Positions 22,330 through 34,988 of a DNA stretch of 64,000 nt are shown one piece after another (within the stretch, counting starts at the first letter, position 1; each line of letters opens with the position of its first letter). Under the pieces are notes generated by a model. That model worked only from the letters and a program-made list of their open reading frames with translations. It made no database searches and was not told the origin of the DNA. The stretch is from Nilaparvata lugens (taxonomy: Eukaryota; Arthropoda; Insecta; Hemiptera; Delphacidae): assembly GCF_014356525.2 (NCBI RefSeq), contig NC_052517.1, positions 3,867,493 through 3,931,492 on the forward strand, written 5' to 3'. Made by a program: the position numbers and the translations under genes.

Positions 22330-24160
22330 ATACTTTTTTCAAAGACGCAACTTTAGTACCTAGTTACAGTGATGGCAGATTTAATAGAAGGCATATTAAT
22401 GGTAATTGGAGTTAAACTTTGAAACTAGTATTTTTGTAACTGTTTAGTTTAGTTTAGGATTAATAATAATTATAAGTAACTGAGTGATCAACTCATCAAG
22501 ACGAGACTGGACATTTATTCCTAATAACTCATTATATATATTTTTCCCTATTTATAACTTATTTTTATTTTTTATAATAACTTATTTTTATTTTTATACT
22601 CCATGTTATGATTATAGTGGTTTTAAGTTGAATGAACATTTCTTACTATTCATAATTAATTATCATACGGTAGTACATTAATTTTCTAGTTTGTAAGCAT
22701 TTTTTACTATTCCAAATAACTTATTCTATTATTAGTTGATAATCATAGATAATAAGCATTTTTACTATCCTTATCAATTTAAAGTGTAGGTTAATTGTAG
22801 GTTTAGTTCACAGGTATCATTCAGGTTCAATTCATTTTTTTATTACATCCAAAAACCAAAATCTTGCAAGTTCTTTGGGATGTGGGTTACTATGGGGGGT
22901 TTGGAGTAGAAGGGGATGAAGAAGTTTTTGGGGTTCAAAGGGAGGTTGGAATTTTTGGAAAAGTGTGTAATTTTTCAATTTAAATTTCAAAAATCTAACC
23001 AAAGCAGTTGAAATTTCTGGTTAGGAGAAGAGTATTGATAAATTTTCAAATTGAAAGCTGAGTTATATGACAGATGTGATATCCATTGAGGTAACCCCTT
23101 TTTGAACCTTGAAAATTCAATAGAATATACGATAACAGAGAGCAATTTTTCTGATTTTGAAGCAAAACCTAATCTGTGTTAAATTTGAAGTGTGTTTATG
23201 TGTTACAAAACTATATATTGTGTATGTAAGCTTGTTGATTACATACCGCTAAATGTGTATTATCAATCTGTAACAATCTGTGTATTTTTGAATTTATATG
23301 TTGCTAAATGTTTTTGACTTGGGATGATAAAATATTCATCTCAACACAATTGAATACAAGAAAGACTACTGTAATAAATTATTGATGAGATTTTTGAGCT
23401 GGTTTAACATCACTATAGTCTGAGTAGAATAAGTTGAGTCCTGGTGCTGACCTGATATCGACGGTGTTGCCAGATTTTGTGAAATTGTTCTCAACTGAAT
23501 GTGTTCAATGTGACAACACCGCAGTTCTATCTCACACGAATTTAGTAATAATTAATCATTGTCAATAAATAATGGATGATAGCTTGCACAATGATGAATG
23601 ATGTACAATCTGGCAACGCCGAAATTCGGTCAGCTGGTAACTGAAATCTCAAATAATTTTATTCAGACATATTCTTACTATTAATATTCATTCAGTTTTA
23701 CAGTATTAGTAATAACCATGTATGTTTGTTCTTATGAAACTTGTGTACAATATTCTCCATGATTAAGATGTGAAATAATTAACCAGCACAAAATTTATCA
23801 AGTTAATTACGTTTGAATGATATTTGAAGTGGTATTTTTCAATATTGATTCCCTATTATGTGTGTAATTAGATTTAGATTTGATTCAATATATATGTATT
23901 CATGATTAATACTCACATTTATTATTATTGTCGATGAGTGAGTTATTACTAATCAAAGTAATTTTTAATTAAATAAATTCGAATGCTATCTATTTCATGA
24001 ATTTAACTGATTGTTTTGAATTATCCTAAAAAAATTCTATACTTCTGTAAAAATTATTTTCCAATAAGTCCGTATTTTATTTCAGTAATTATTTTCAGTA
24101 AGTTCCAATAATATCCAAACTATACTGAATTAACCAACTTGATACATTGTCTTTTTGTGT
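22330..24160. other. AT-rich intergenic DNA, no gene seen
   Basis: Only short chance frames are present. A possible short inverted repeat (gttgccagat near 23468, atctggcaac near 23608) hints at a decayed MITE. Confidence 0.5.
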
Positions 24161-24424
24161 AGTTGAGAAGTTGATATTGTGGTAATTATTCATATTGAAT
24201 GAAAAAGACTAAGAAATTGTCAAAAACCACAGATTTATTGATACTTAGAAAGACCGGTTTCGGTTATTACACCATTGTCAATATCTGTTGGACTAATCTA
24301 ATCTTTATAGTGAGATTCTATTCAAACTGTCATAGTTAGTTGAGTGGAGACAGTCTTGATGTTATCCATAAGGTATGCTGACAGAGACTTAATTTGATAC
24401 ATTGTCTCAAAGATTATTGTAAAG

Positions 24425-24925
24425 TGAGGAGCTAGTTTTGTCTAATTATTATTAAACGAAAATCCCAATTAAATGTTGTGAATTAAAGCATATTTAATTG
24501 AGATTTTTGTTTAATGATAATTTATCATTAATTAGTATTTGAACGGAAGCAACTTCCATTTATTTCCATCTTCTGTAGACTAGTTTATAAAGTAAGGAAC
24601 TAGTTTTGTCTAATTATTATTAAACGAAAATCCCAATTAAATGTTGTAAATTAAAGCATATTTAATCGAGATTTTTGTTTAATGATAATTTATCATTAAT
24701 TAGTATTTGAACGAATGCAAGTTCCATTTATTTCCATCTTCTGTAGACTAGTTTATAAAGTAAGGAACTAGTTTTGTCTAATTATTATTAAACGAAAATC
24801 CCAATTAAATGTTGTAAATTAAAGCATATTTAATCGAGATTTTTGTTTAATAATAATTCATCATTAATTAGCATTTGAACGAATGCAAGTTCCAATATTT
24901 ATTTCCATCTTCTATAAACTAGTTT
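24425..24925 (+). repeat. Three 168-bp tandem units
   Basis: ctagttttgtctaattatta recurs at 24432, 24600 and 24768. Each unit is itself a foldback (taaacgaaaatcccaattaa and its near-complement), related to the palindromes at 27014 and 57977. A fragment of the 14496 palindrome family precedes it (24160-24290). Confidence 0.8.
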
Positions 24926-25409
24926 TGTCTGTTACACCATTATCGATCCCCAGCAGGGAACTAAAATTTCTAGGTTGATAATGGTGTTTGGTGAAAAATG
25001 TAAAATCCAAAACTAGTTACTTCATATTTGTTTATTTTATTTGCTAATATTGGTGACAATAGCAAGTTAATTTTAAAAAGACCAGATTTATGAGAGAGCT
25101 GCAAAAACAAATTCTTTTAATCCAAGAATATTTGGACTTTCAATTTCAAATTTATTTTTAATCCTCAATCATTACAAGGGAAAAATCAGGGTCAATCTAT
25201 AGGGAGATTCTATTCAAACTGTAAGAATGGAGACAGTCTTGATGTTATCCATAAGGTATGCTGACAGATACTCAATCCCAATTTAATTATTTCACACTTA
25301 TCGAATCATTTCAATCTCTTAGAAAAGATTGAATGGTGATAGATAAATTTATTCAATAATGAGTTTTTATAATCAAGATGAAATATTTTGTTCATTAATA
25401 AATAATTCT

Positions 25410-25545
25410 GCATTGTTAAAAGACGATCTGGCAACAGAGCAAAGCGAGAAAGAGATAGCGCCCATCCGCTTTGTTGAATGATTGACAAGGATAGCAATAC
25501 CATTGCTAATCAGACACTGCCATTATAACGTGGACCTCACTATAG
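25410..25545. mobile_element. Partial MITE, gaggtccacgttataatggc family
   Basis: The right end matches the family TIR (cattataacgtggacctcac). The left end is not clear. Essentially the same internal sequence reappears at the right edge of the window (63940-64000). Confidence 0.55.
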
Positions 25546-25936
25546 TATAATACACTGAAATAGCTGAAATAGCTGATGATTACTGATATTTGACAGTTCT
25601 ATGATACAGAGTAAAATGCATGCTTGTAAATAAATAAATTGATGAAAATGGGAAGCCTTTATGAGAAATTCTAACATTTAAAATTCCCAAACCGACAGTA
25701 AAAATCCCAACATAGTCATCACATAAACCTTGATTTCAATTATTCATATTCTAGAATCTAGATAGATATAACCATAGAGAAAGATCATCTCAACTTGATA
25801 CAGTATCAACACAATTATGTTACAGTATTTCCTCAACTTGATACACAACACCATAAATTGATACAAAACTTCCAAACATTGAATGCATTCTACAAACCAT
25901 ACGATATCTTCTTATGCTATCTTTTCTTCATGGTAT

Positions 25937-26204
25937 CATAGAGAAACGATAGCATAAGTAGATATCCCATGGTATAGGGCGTTTATGTCGCAACTTTTAC
26001 TGTTATCCCAAGCCGATAGTTCACTTAGTTCTTTCCCATGAAGCTGTGTGAGGCTGGTAGTCTCTCAAATTGTGCCGTTCATACACTGTCACCCCAACAA
26101 AACAGTAAAAATTTACAATAATCGACAGTAATCGGCTTGAGATAACAGTAAAAGTTGCGACATAAACGTCTTTTACCATGGAATATCTACTTTGTTTCTC
26201 TATG
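25937..26204. mobile_element. Foldback MITE of the catagagaaac family
   Basis: TIRs catagagaaacgat and gtttctctatg and the same internal plan as 13835-14109. The flanking 7-mers (atggtat, atataac) do not match, so the target duplication is lost or this copy was rearranged. Confidence 0.75.
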
Positions 26205-26261
26205 ATATAACATATTAAGAGTAGGTAGCCCTATCCTTATTCTTATACTACGTATTATACC

Positions 26262-26494
26262 ATAGTGAGGTCCACGTTATAATGGCAGTGTTTGATCAGC
26301 AATGGTATTGATATCCTTGTCTATCATTCAACAAAGGGGATGGCGGCGCTATCTCTTTCTCGCTCTGCTCTGTTGCCAGATCGTCTTTTAACAATGCAGA
26401 ATTATTAATTAACAAAATATTGACAAGACTGTGGATCGGCAACGATGTTCTCCTATCTTTCTTCACTGCCGTTATAACGTGAACCTTACCATAT
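26262..26494. mobile_element. MITE, gaggtccacgttataatggc family
   Basis: The left end is ccatagtgaggtccacgtta and the right end gttataacgtgaaccttacc. Internal arms include tccttgtctatcattcaaca. It is non-coding. The rest of 25546-27000 shows no gene. Confidence 0.7.
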
Positions 26495-27013
26495 CCATAT
26501 TATTATACATTAATACTACGTATTATATACTATATAGTCACATCATGAATGAACTTTGTAATTTCCACTATCTGGCTTCCATCAATGAAACAATTTCACA
26601 ACTTGGACAACAATATTTATCAATGAAATGCGTAGTATATTTACAAATATGTTGCAATGTAACATTGAATCAAATACTGTGGCGCAATTAAATTTCCGGA
26701 AAAATAGAATTACAATGATAAGTTGTTACTGAAAAATGCGCTCATCTATTGTAAAGGTCATTAGCCCAATTTTTTCATAATTTGATAAACAAATATTTTT
26801 GTAGATTATTTTCTATTGATGAAATATTGTCGTTATGCTTCAAAGAACTAGAGTACTGGTAAATAAATCAACAATACACTGTATTATTCAATTCCTCATA
26901 AATGTTCTTCCATATCAGTTGAATGAATTTTTAATAAATTCAATTACAAGTATAGAGATATTGCTCCAGATGAAAATTACTGAGATATTGCAATTATTCA
27001 AATGCTAATGAAT

Positions 27014-27292
27014 TTATTATTATTACTAAACGAAAATCCAAATTAAATGCTGTAATTCACCCCGAAGATTTCTGCTAATGCAAATATTGACAACAGGGTA
27101 AACAGCTAGATGGAAATTCGATGAGCGCTACTATTCAAAAATTGTTTGTCATTCCTGGGCTGACAAATAATTTTTGAATAGTAGCGCTCATCGAATTATC
27201 TAGCTGTTTACCCTGTTGTCAATATTTGCAGTAGCAGAAGTCTTAGGGGTGAATTACAGCATTTAATTTGGATTTTTGTTTGATAATAATAT
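27014..27292. mobile_element. ~279-bp palindromic element
   Basis: The arms pair from aacgaaaatccaaattaaat through gatgagcgctactattcaaa around a short centre near cattcctgggctgac. It is a deletion form of the longer tRNA-like palindrome at 57977-58690. Confidence 0.8.
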
Positions 27293-27489
27293 ATAAATAT
27301 TATTATTTAATCTTGTATTTCTATTATAGGGCTCCATCATCCTTTTAAAAATGTATCTTCAATTGTACAAGTAGCCTATATAATTTGATTCTGCCTATAT
27401 AGACCCATATCAGGACCGAAAAATATTTGATGACTATAAATCTATAAATTTATGTTGCTATATATTTATGATCATATAACTATAAAAAT

Positions 27490-28247
27490 CTGGTGTGGCG
27501 CACTCACACAACTTTCCTTGCCGATATGAAAATTGATCACCTGACGCTAGTGTTCACGCGCATCTCAAGTCCACTATTCTAACATCTGAGCCAGCTGGTG
27601 ACAGGACTATAACGCTGGATACACACGAGATCTGCTATCTCTTCATAGTGAATGATTCAATAGAATCAACAGTGAGTTGTTGCCAACAGTTTGTAATTGG
27701 ATAATCACATTTTCCCGAATTTCGAGCTTATTTTCAATTTTAGGCGAAAATGTTACTGAACATTAATTGAAGAGATTTTCATGTTCAATCTTTTCCAATC
27801 AAAATTTTTCTTTTAAATTATATCTGAGACCTGATAATTGGAAATCTAAAATCACACTTTGCATAGATGGGGCGGAGCTCCTGAAATTTTTACAGATATG
27901 GGACTTGTGGCAGTTGATATAGCTTATCAATGACTATTTTAGGTATAAATTTGATCAAAATCGTTGAAGCCATTTTTGAGAAAAAAATCGCGAATAACCC
28001 TGTTTTTGACAACATTTTCGCCATTTTACCCGCCATCTTGAATTGCATTTGATCGAAATTGTTCGTGTCGGATCCTTATATAGTGTAAGGACCTTAAGTT
28101 CCAAATTTCAAGTCATTCCGTTAATTTGGGAGATGAGATATCGTGTACACAGACGCATTTTCAATCTCATGACTTCTGGTTAGTGGAGCTGTTTTCAAGC
28201 AGACACCCTTTCAACTGCAGAGCCGAGAGCACCTTGCTTTATCTAAT
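27490..28247 (+). mobile_element. Repeat of the actttccttgcc family, host of a LINE insertion
   Basis: It matches 40483-41130 over aactttccttgcc, gatggggcggagctcctgaa and ttccgttaatt. The match fades at about 28150, and the LINE is inserted at 28248. Confidence 0.65.
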
Positions 28248-29928
28248 CTTCTTCTTCTTCTTCTTCATCCTCGCCACTTCCCGTTATGCGGGGTCGGCTT
28301 TACCAATCCTGAGGCGCCATTCCTTCCGATTATAGGCATCGTTTGAAGAAAGATCCAAATTTTTCATGTCCTTCTGGACATTCGTCATCCAGGTAGTTTT
28401 TGGCCTACCTCTTTTTCTTGTTTGTGTAGCCATGGAGAGGCACTTTTTCACCACGTGATCGTCGGATCCTCGCATAACATGACCATACCATCTCAGCCTG
28501 GACTCTTTAAGTTTCTCAGCAATAGGCGCTACCTTGAAACTGCCACGTACATGTTCATTACGGATTTTATGTTTAAGGGTAACTTCTCCTGACCACCGCA
28601 GCATGCGCATTTCTGTGATATGAAGCTTTTGCTCATGTGTTTTCAATGAAGCCCATGTTTCGCCTCCATAGAGTAGAACCGGTCGTATGCATGTTTTGTA
28701 GACCCTGCCTTTTGTTCTAATGGGCATTCTTGGATCACAAAGGACACCTGTTAGCTCGCGCCATCTGTTCCATGCAGATGTTGTTCTATGTGTTATATCT
28801 GCTGTTATTGTGCCATCATCTGAAATTACTGACCCTAGGTATTTGAATTTGCTCACTCTAGGTAGTATGATGCCATCTAGTTTGAGATCTGGATTTGTCC
28901 TACCAAATGTGTCTGGGTCGAAGTTGCACATCATATACTCGGTTTTGGTCCTGCTAATGCGCAGCCCATTTGGTTCAAGAGCTCCTCGCCACTGCTCCAG
29001 AGTATCTTGTATTTCTTTTATGCTGTCTGATATCAATGCTACATCATCTGCATACAACAGGTTCCATGGCAGGGGTCTCTGAATCTTCTCAGTAAGGTAG
29101 TTCATTGTAATGTTGAATAAAATTGGGCTGAGAGCACTACCTTGATGAACTCCTACTTTTACCCCAAAACTCTTTGATAGACCGGCTGTACTTCTAACAC
29201 GTGTTTGTACATTGTCATACATGTCCTGGATGAGATTTATATAGACTTCAGGAATGTTTTGATATCGCAAGGCTTGCCATATTAATGTCCTTGGTACACG
29301 GTCGAAGGCCTTTTCAAGGTCTATAAACACCATCCAGAGATTTTGATTGTTTTCTCGGGCTTTTTCCATCAACAGCCTTATTGCATGGATTGCATCAGTT
29401 GTTCCCTTACCTGCAGTGAAGCCAAATTGATTTTCGGTCAGGTTTATTACATTCTGAAGACGTTCGCTTATAATTCGTTCCCATATCTTCAATGTGTGGG
29501 AAGTAAGTTTAATACCATGGAAGTTTCCACATTCTCGGACATCACCCTTATTCTTATAAAATGGGACTAAAGTGCTTTCTCTCCATGCCATTGGCATTTT
29601 CCCACTGGTCAAGATGTTATTAAATAGCTCCGTAAGCCACACAAATCCATCCGAGCTGAGAAATTTCCAGAGCTCAGCCGGTATATCATCTGGTCCAGTT
29701 GCTCTATGATTTTTCATTTTTGAGATAGCTCTTCTTACCTCTGCTTCAGTGATTTCATCTATAGGTCCCTCTGTCCTTGGTTGCTCTACTTCTGGCTCTC
29801 TTGGGAATTCCTCATTCAACAAGTGTTGGTAATACTCATACCATCTTGAACAGATGTCTTTGTCTTCAGTAAGTAAAGTACCTTGCTTATCCTTGATGTA
29901 TTTTGTTTATCCAATGTTTGTTTATCTT
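28248..29928 (-). mobile_element. 5'-truncated RTE-like LINE with 17-bp target duplication
   Basis: It is bounded by direct repeats accttgctttatctaat at 28231-28247 and 29929-29945. The 3' end (low coordinates) is a short GAA-type tail, as in RTE-clade elements. The 5' end lacks the endonuclease region. The insertion is essentially unbroken in its coding part, so it is fairly recent. Confidence 0.85.
28284..29907 (-). CDS. LINE reverse transcriptase (RTE-like), partial
   Basis: This is the RT of a non-LTR retrotransposon, which copies its RNA at a nicked target. Counting from the Met/Leu at 29822: GPDDIPAELWK (43-53), FIDLEKAFDRVPR (166-178), HQGSALSP (226-233) and the catalytic YADD (257-260), then GLRISRTKTEYM, YLGSVISDDG and a C-terminal WYGHVMR block ending at TAA 28284. 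Upstream the frame continues without a Met to about 29907 (DKDICSRWYEYYQHLLNEEF), where the element is cut. With no endonuclease it cannot move by itself. It sits in non-coding DNA with its own orientation. Confidence 0.9.
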
Positions 29929-29945
29929 ACCTTGCTTTATCTAAT

Positions 29946-31297
29946 GTGGGCAATAATTAATCCCAATTCAAATGCAATAACAAGGGTTGAAATTAGAATA
30001 TAATGCTACCCTCAGCATAAAATCATGAGTATACGGTATTTATTAATATTATTTCGTCCTCTAATTATTACAATACCTCTTCACAATATATGTAAATCTG
30101 AGAGTACTCAAAAATAATGTGCATCACAATAGTCCTTCATGGTTAACACACATTATCGTACTTGTAAAATTAATCCCAGATTGACGTTGTTCCACTTTGT
30201 TCCATTCCATAGAGTTCTCATTAGAATTAAAAATATTGAATATAATACAATAAATATTGATAAAACTGATATTTTGTTTTATTTTTGTATCATTTTTATT
30301 CCTATCAACAATATTTTGATGATATTACTTGTTTTATATTATTGTGATTTATGTCAAACAGTACAGTCTTCAGTGCCTCTATGATCACAGTAATGAAAAA
30401 TGAAAATGAAGAAGACGAACGTCAACGTCCAAAGAAACTGAGGATTTTATTTTTGAGATTATTACGTGTTTTAGAAAAATTTGCTGTGTAGAATTATCTT
30501 ACAATAATGTTTAATACAGTTTCATGATGTAATAATTGGTAATCGTCAGGTTTAATTAAACCTTTATTTGTTGTTACATAAGAGGGTAAGTAGGGTGTAA
30601 TTTTCGTCAATCTTTTACGATCTATTTTTTAATTTGAATCTATTTTTCATCGCTAAACTTATAAATTATCAATATTATTAGTGATAATAATCAACGAAAT
30701 TCTATTGTTAGTAATTTCAGTATCAATTTTGATATTTTAACAGCAAAATTGATTTTTTTCTAGAGAGCTGTCAAGGTAGCCTAACCTCAAAATACAATTT
30801 TATTAGTCACACAATAGAGTAGTAGAAGTTATTTAAAGGGTTTTAATTACAAATTAGATTTTGAGTGTTTTTTTTTTCAATATGTTAACCCAAGTAGAAA
30901 AGATTATCTACTTGCTGTAAATGTTATAAGAAAGTTAGAAAATCTGTTTTAATCTTCTATTTTTATTTCCTAACCTAAAATAATGGCTATAGTACAACAG
31001 TCTTATTTTATTTCCTATGGCTTTTCTCTTGTAATTTTCATGCAAGAGTCAAGTTATAGAGTTTTAAAACATATATAATGACAATACATTTTAAAACTTG
31101 TGTTTTAGTCTGCTTTCAAGCCACATTGAACTTTACAGCTCATAAGATTTTCTGATTATGTAGCTAGACTAATCTTCATTAAACAGTCATTTCATGTAGT
31201 CATAGATGTGGAACCATTACTTATAAAATATTTAATTCCCATATTTCCTTCAGTTCTTTATGAACTGTATCTAGGCCAGATACTTATATGATAATAC
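29946..31297. other. AT-rich intergenic DNA upstream of GTF3C4
   Basis: No gene, RNA or strong repeat seen. A GTF3C4 promoter and non-coding first exon should lie between here and 31850, but I cannot place them. Confidence 0.45.
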
Positions 31298-31755
31298 TAT
31301 AGTGAGATCCACGTTATAATGGCAGTATTTGATTGATATTAGTGTTACTATCCTTGTCTATTATTCAGCGAAGCAGATAGCGCTATCCTTTCCACTACAG
31401 CAACGTTGCCAGATCGTTTTTTACAATGTAGAAATATTATTCATTGAAAATCTGTAGAAAGATTTTTTACAATGTAGAAATATTATTCATTGAAAATCTG
31501 TAGAAAGATATAGATTCTTGACAAATGAAGTATAATTGATCATTTTTAAAAAGAATTAACGGTTAATACTCTATCAGATAGGGCTATAGCCTAATCCTTG
31601 ATAGTAAGAAGAAGAGATTCACAATTTTCCATTTATTTATTTATTTCTATCGGTATTAGCTACATTCTATAAAAAGACAGTGGCAAGGCAGAAAATCGAC
31701 AACTGTTTTCCTCCTATATTTTTCTACTGCCATTATAACGTGGACCTCACTTTAG
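31298..31755. mobile_element. MITE, gaggtccacgttataatggc family
   Basis: Ends ctatagtgagatccacgtta and cgtggacctcactttag. An internal tandem of about 50 bp (gaaatattattcattgaaaa) starts at about 31430 and 31476. It lies about 100 bp before the GTF3C4 coding start exon. Confidence 0.75.
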
Positions 31756-31850
31756 AGAAACGAGAGCCCATTTTGTATTTAACCATCTATACAGTTGGCT
31801 GCTCATATTCTGTTAACTTGTACATGTTTCAATTTTTTTTTAATTTTCAG

Positions 31851-31991
31851 GTGTTGAAGTGAGATAAAATGTTGAGACTAGTAGAGATACAAACACATCC
31901 CTCATCCCATTTGGTGCATCATGCATTTGCCACATCCTGGTCCGAAAATAATCAAATCGCACTAATGACTGAGAAAGGAGTCCAAATTTTG
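31851..31991 (+). CDS. GTF3C4: GTF3C4 (TFIIIC90), exon with start codon
   Basis: GTF3C4 is the 90-kDa WD40 subunit of TFIIIC, which binds A/B-box promoters (tRNA genes) in the nucleus and helps load TFIIIB and RNA polymerase III. A 3' splice site (taattttcag at 31850) precedes the exon, so the 5' UTR is spliced. ATG 31869 opens 41 codons; the family signature is ATSWSENNQIALMTEKGVQI, equivalent to the first WD blade. The donor TTG|gtgagt is phase 0 and joins exon 2 to read GVQILELHFNPHN, which fits the family (VLEL...HN). Six coding exons are visible and the gene continues beyond 64000. The first intron (13.6 kb) contains the ITFG1 gene. Confidence 0.85.
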
Positions 31992-32064
31992 GTGAGTTTT
32001 CCACATTTTTAATGCTAATTTTCCCATTTTTATCACCAAAATTCCCTCCCCATATACTAATAAT

Positions 32065-32160
32065 GATATAAAGAAAATAAAAATCTCAGTACCCTTTTTT
32101 TAAAATATATATTTTAAAAAAAGAGTGCTGAGATTTTTATTTTCTTTATATTTATATTAC
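32065..32160. repeat. Hairpin with ~38-bp arms
   Basis: aaagaaaataaaaatctcag and its complement ctgagatttttattttcttt flank an A/T centre. It would form a simple stem-loop in the GTF3C4 intron. Confidence 0.7.
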
Positions 32161-32236
32161 AAGTAGCCCTATACAGGAAAGAGATAACTAATAATGATCC
32201 TTGTTAAACTGATGCTGGCCATGAAGTCACTGTTAG

Positions 32237-33273
32237 CATAGAGAAACAATAGCTTGAGTAGATATCCCATGGTATAGGGCGTTTATGTCGCAACTTTTAC
32301 TGTTATTTCAACCCGATAGAGTCCTAGTACCGTAGTTGTTTTTGGTGAAGCTATGTGACGCTGTTAGTCTCTCATACTGTGCCCTTCTTACACTTTTACA
32401 CTCCCAACAACACACTAATAATAGACAGTGTATAGGGTGTCTATGTTGCAAATGTGAGTGTTAACTGAAGCCGATAGTCCTAGTAGTTGTTTTTGGTGAA
32501 GCTATGTGACGCTGGTAGTCTCTCATACTGTGCCCTTCTTACACTCTTACACTCCCAACAACACACTAATAATAGACAGTGTATAGGGTGTCTATGTTGC
32601 AAATGTGAGTGTTAACTGAAGCCGATAGTCCTAGTAGTTGTTTTTGGTGAAGCTATGTGACGCTGGTAGTCTCTCATACTGTGCCCTTCTTACACTCCTA
32701 ACAACACACTAATAATAGACAGTGTATAGGGTGTCTATGTTGCAAATGTGAGTGTTAACTGAAGCCGATAGTCCTAGTAGTTGTTTTTGGTGAAGCTATG
32801 TGACGCTGGTAGTCTCTCATACTGTGCCCTTCTTACACTCTTACACTCCCAACACACACTAATAATAGACAGTGTATAGGGTGTCTATGTTGCAAATGTG
32901 AGTGTTAACTGAAGCCGATAGTCCTAGTAGTTGTTTTTGGTGAAGCTATGTGACGCTGGTAGTCTCTCATACTGTGCCCTTCTTACACTCTCACACTCCC
33001 AACAACACACTAATAATAGACAGTGTATAGGGTGTCTATGTTGCAAATGTGAGTGTTAACTGAAGCCGATAGTCCTAGTAGTTGTTTTTGGTGAAGCTAT
33101 GTGACGCTGGTAGTCTCTCATACTGTGCCGTTCATACACTCAACAAAACTTCACCCCAACAAAACAGTAAGAATCTACAATAATCTATAGTAATTGACAT
33201 GAGATAACAGTAAAAGTTGCAACATAAACGACCTATACCATGGGATATCTACTCAAGCAATTGTCTCTCTATG
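32237..33273 (-). mobile_element. MITE with 7-bp target duplication carrying a satellite array
   Basis: TIRs catagagaaacaatagctt and gcaattgtctctctatg. It is flanked by ctgttag at 32230-32236 and 33274-33280. Between the arms are about six head-to-tail ~140-150-bp units identical in type to those at 5490-6780 but reversed. Length is 1037 bp against 265-275 bp for copies without an array. Confidence 0.9.
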
Positions 33274-33544
33274 CTGTTAGTCACTTGAATTTCCCACTAG
33301 AGTTTCCGAATTTTCTTTCAAAATTCTCTGCCTTAACCACTTGAACTCTTTCATAAAGTCTATCGCCATCATGAATTTGAATTGATGAGGAGGTTTTTAA
33401 GTGAATCTCACTGTATACTTTAATTTTATTTAATTACAATATTTATTTAAATTATTTTTTATTCAAATACTTCTAATTTTATTTATTTACATTTAACAAT
33501 ACACACAATTTTCACTGTATACTTTAAGTCTTTTTAGAGATTGA

Positions 33545-33682
33545 GTGCCGGTTAAATTTTAACCGTTATTTATTCCAAAGGAACCAATCAGAGAAGGCGT
33601 ATTTTCAAAAAAGCTTTCTCTGGTTGTTAATTGTAAAATTAATCATGGTTAAAATTTTACCGGCTTATGTGCAACCGGGCCT
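33545..33682. mobile_element. MITE, gcacaaaagccggtt family
   Basis: Arms gtgccggttaaattttaacc and accggcttatgtgcaaccgg. Related to 1229-1381. Confidence 0.7.
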
Positions 33683-33817
33683 GAAGCTCTAAACAATCAA
33701 AACAATTAACCAATCTTCTTATAGATTAGTTAGCTAAGAGAGATTAAGACTTGTTACATTGGTTTTTTAATCATATTTTAACTGTGGAATTCTTGAACAA
33801 TTAGAACCGTGTGGACT

Positions 33818-34038
33818 CTATAGTGATGTCCACGTTATTATGACAGTATTTGATTAACTTTGGTGTTGCTATCCTTGTCTATCATTCCACAAAGCAGGTA
33901 GTTATATCCTTTTATAGCTCAGCAATGATGCCAAATCTGTTTTCGACAATGTAGAAATATGATTAATTTAGACAGAGAATCGGCAACGCTGTTCTCCTAC
34001 CTTCATCCACTGCCATTATAACGTGGACCACACTATAG
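33818..34038. mobile_element. MITE, gaggtccacgttataatggc family
   Basis: Ends ctatagtgatgtccacgtta and acgtggaccacactatag, with internal arms matching the 10430 copy. From 34039 to 34700 nothing else is recognised. Confidence 0.75.
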
Positions 34039-34700
34039 TCTAAATAATATTATAAACTATGTTCATATTCTGAACTAGACACTCTAAAACTGTGTTGAAA
34101 TTTTGTATACTTATGTGCATCTTATAGTCAGCTTGTTGAACCTCTCAGAACTTGACAAAACATGCATTAAATGACAAAACTGATTGTATAGTCAAATCCA
34201 CTTCATTTAACTCGCATACTAATCATTGATTTATGATACAAAAGTGAATAATTCAGTATAATCAAATCCAATTTTTTACATACTAATTGATGTATGATAC
34301 AAAAAAGAAGAATTAATCAGAAATGGAAAAGAAAAATGCAACTAGATGTACTGATAAGAGAAAAATATGAAATCCAATAGCCTACTGATGAAAAATAGGT
34401 TTAAAATGCATTTGCTCTCTAGGACGAGAAGTGAAACAGCTGGTACACTAATTTATTGGAAGAGAAACATATTGATACACCATCATACTGACTAAATAGA
34501 AAGTCTATTGAAAGAGTATTGCAAGAATAAAACGTTGATGTTGTCAATTATGGATAAATACCACAACATATTATTTTTCTATAAAATCAAATTATATAGT
34601 GTTGCAATAAAAAATGTGGCGATTAAGGAAAAGTACCACACATATCTTCCCATAAAATCAAATCATATAGTAATGCAATAAAGATGTGACTGAAGACTGA

Positions 34701-34988
34701 AGTCGATTTCCTGTATAGAGTGGTCTGTGAAAACAGTTGCAGCACTGTCAAGGTTAACACTTTCTGTTGTAAAGTCGATTTCCTGTATAGAGTGGTCTGT
34801 GAAAACAGTTGCAGCACTGTCAAGGTTAACACTTTCTGTTGTAAAGTCGATTTCCTGTATAGAGTGGTCTGTGAAAACAGTTGCAGCACTGTCAAGTTTA
34901 ACACTTTCTGTTCTAAAGTCGATTTCGTGTACAGAGTGGTCTGTGAAAACAGTTGTAACACTGTCAAATTTCACGCTTTCTGTTCTAG
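34701..34988 (+). repeat. Four 72-bp tandem repeats abutting the ITFG1 exon
   Basis: agtcgatttcctgtatagag starts at 34701, 34773 and 34845, with a variant at 34917. The period is a multiple of three, so several frames on both strands stay open without being genes. Each unit ends in a polypyrimidine stretch (actttctgttSta). Only the last unit ends in ttctgttctag, a possible splice acceptor at 34988. Confidence 0.9.

Noticed and set aside
25937..26204. 7-bp target duplication for this MITE copy
   Set aside because: Flanking 7-mers atggtat and atataac differ too much.
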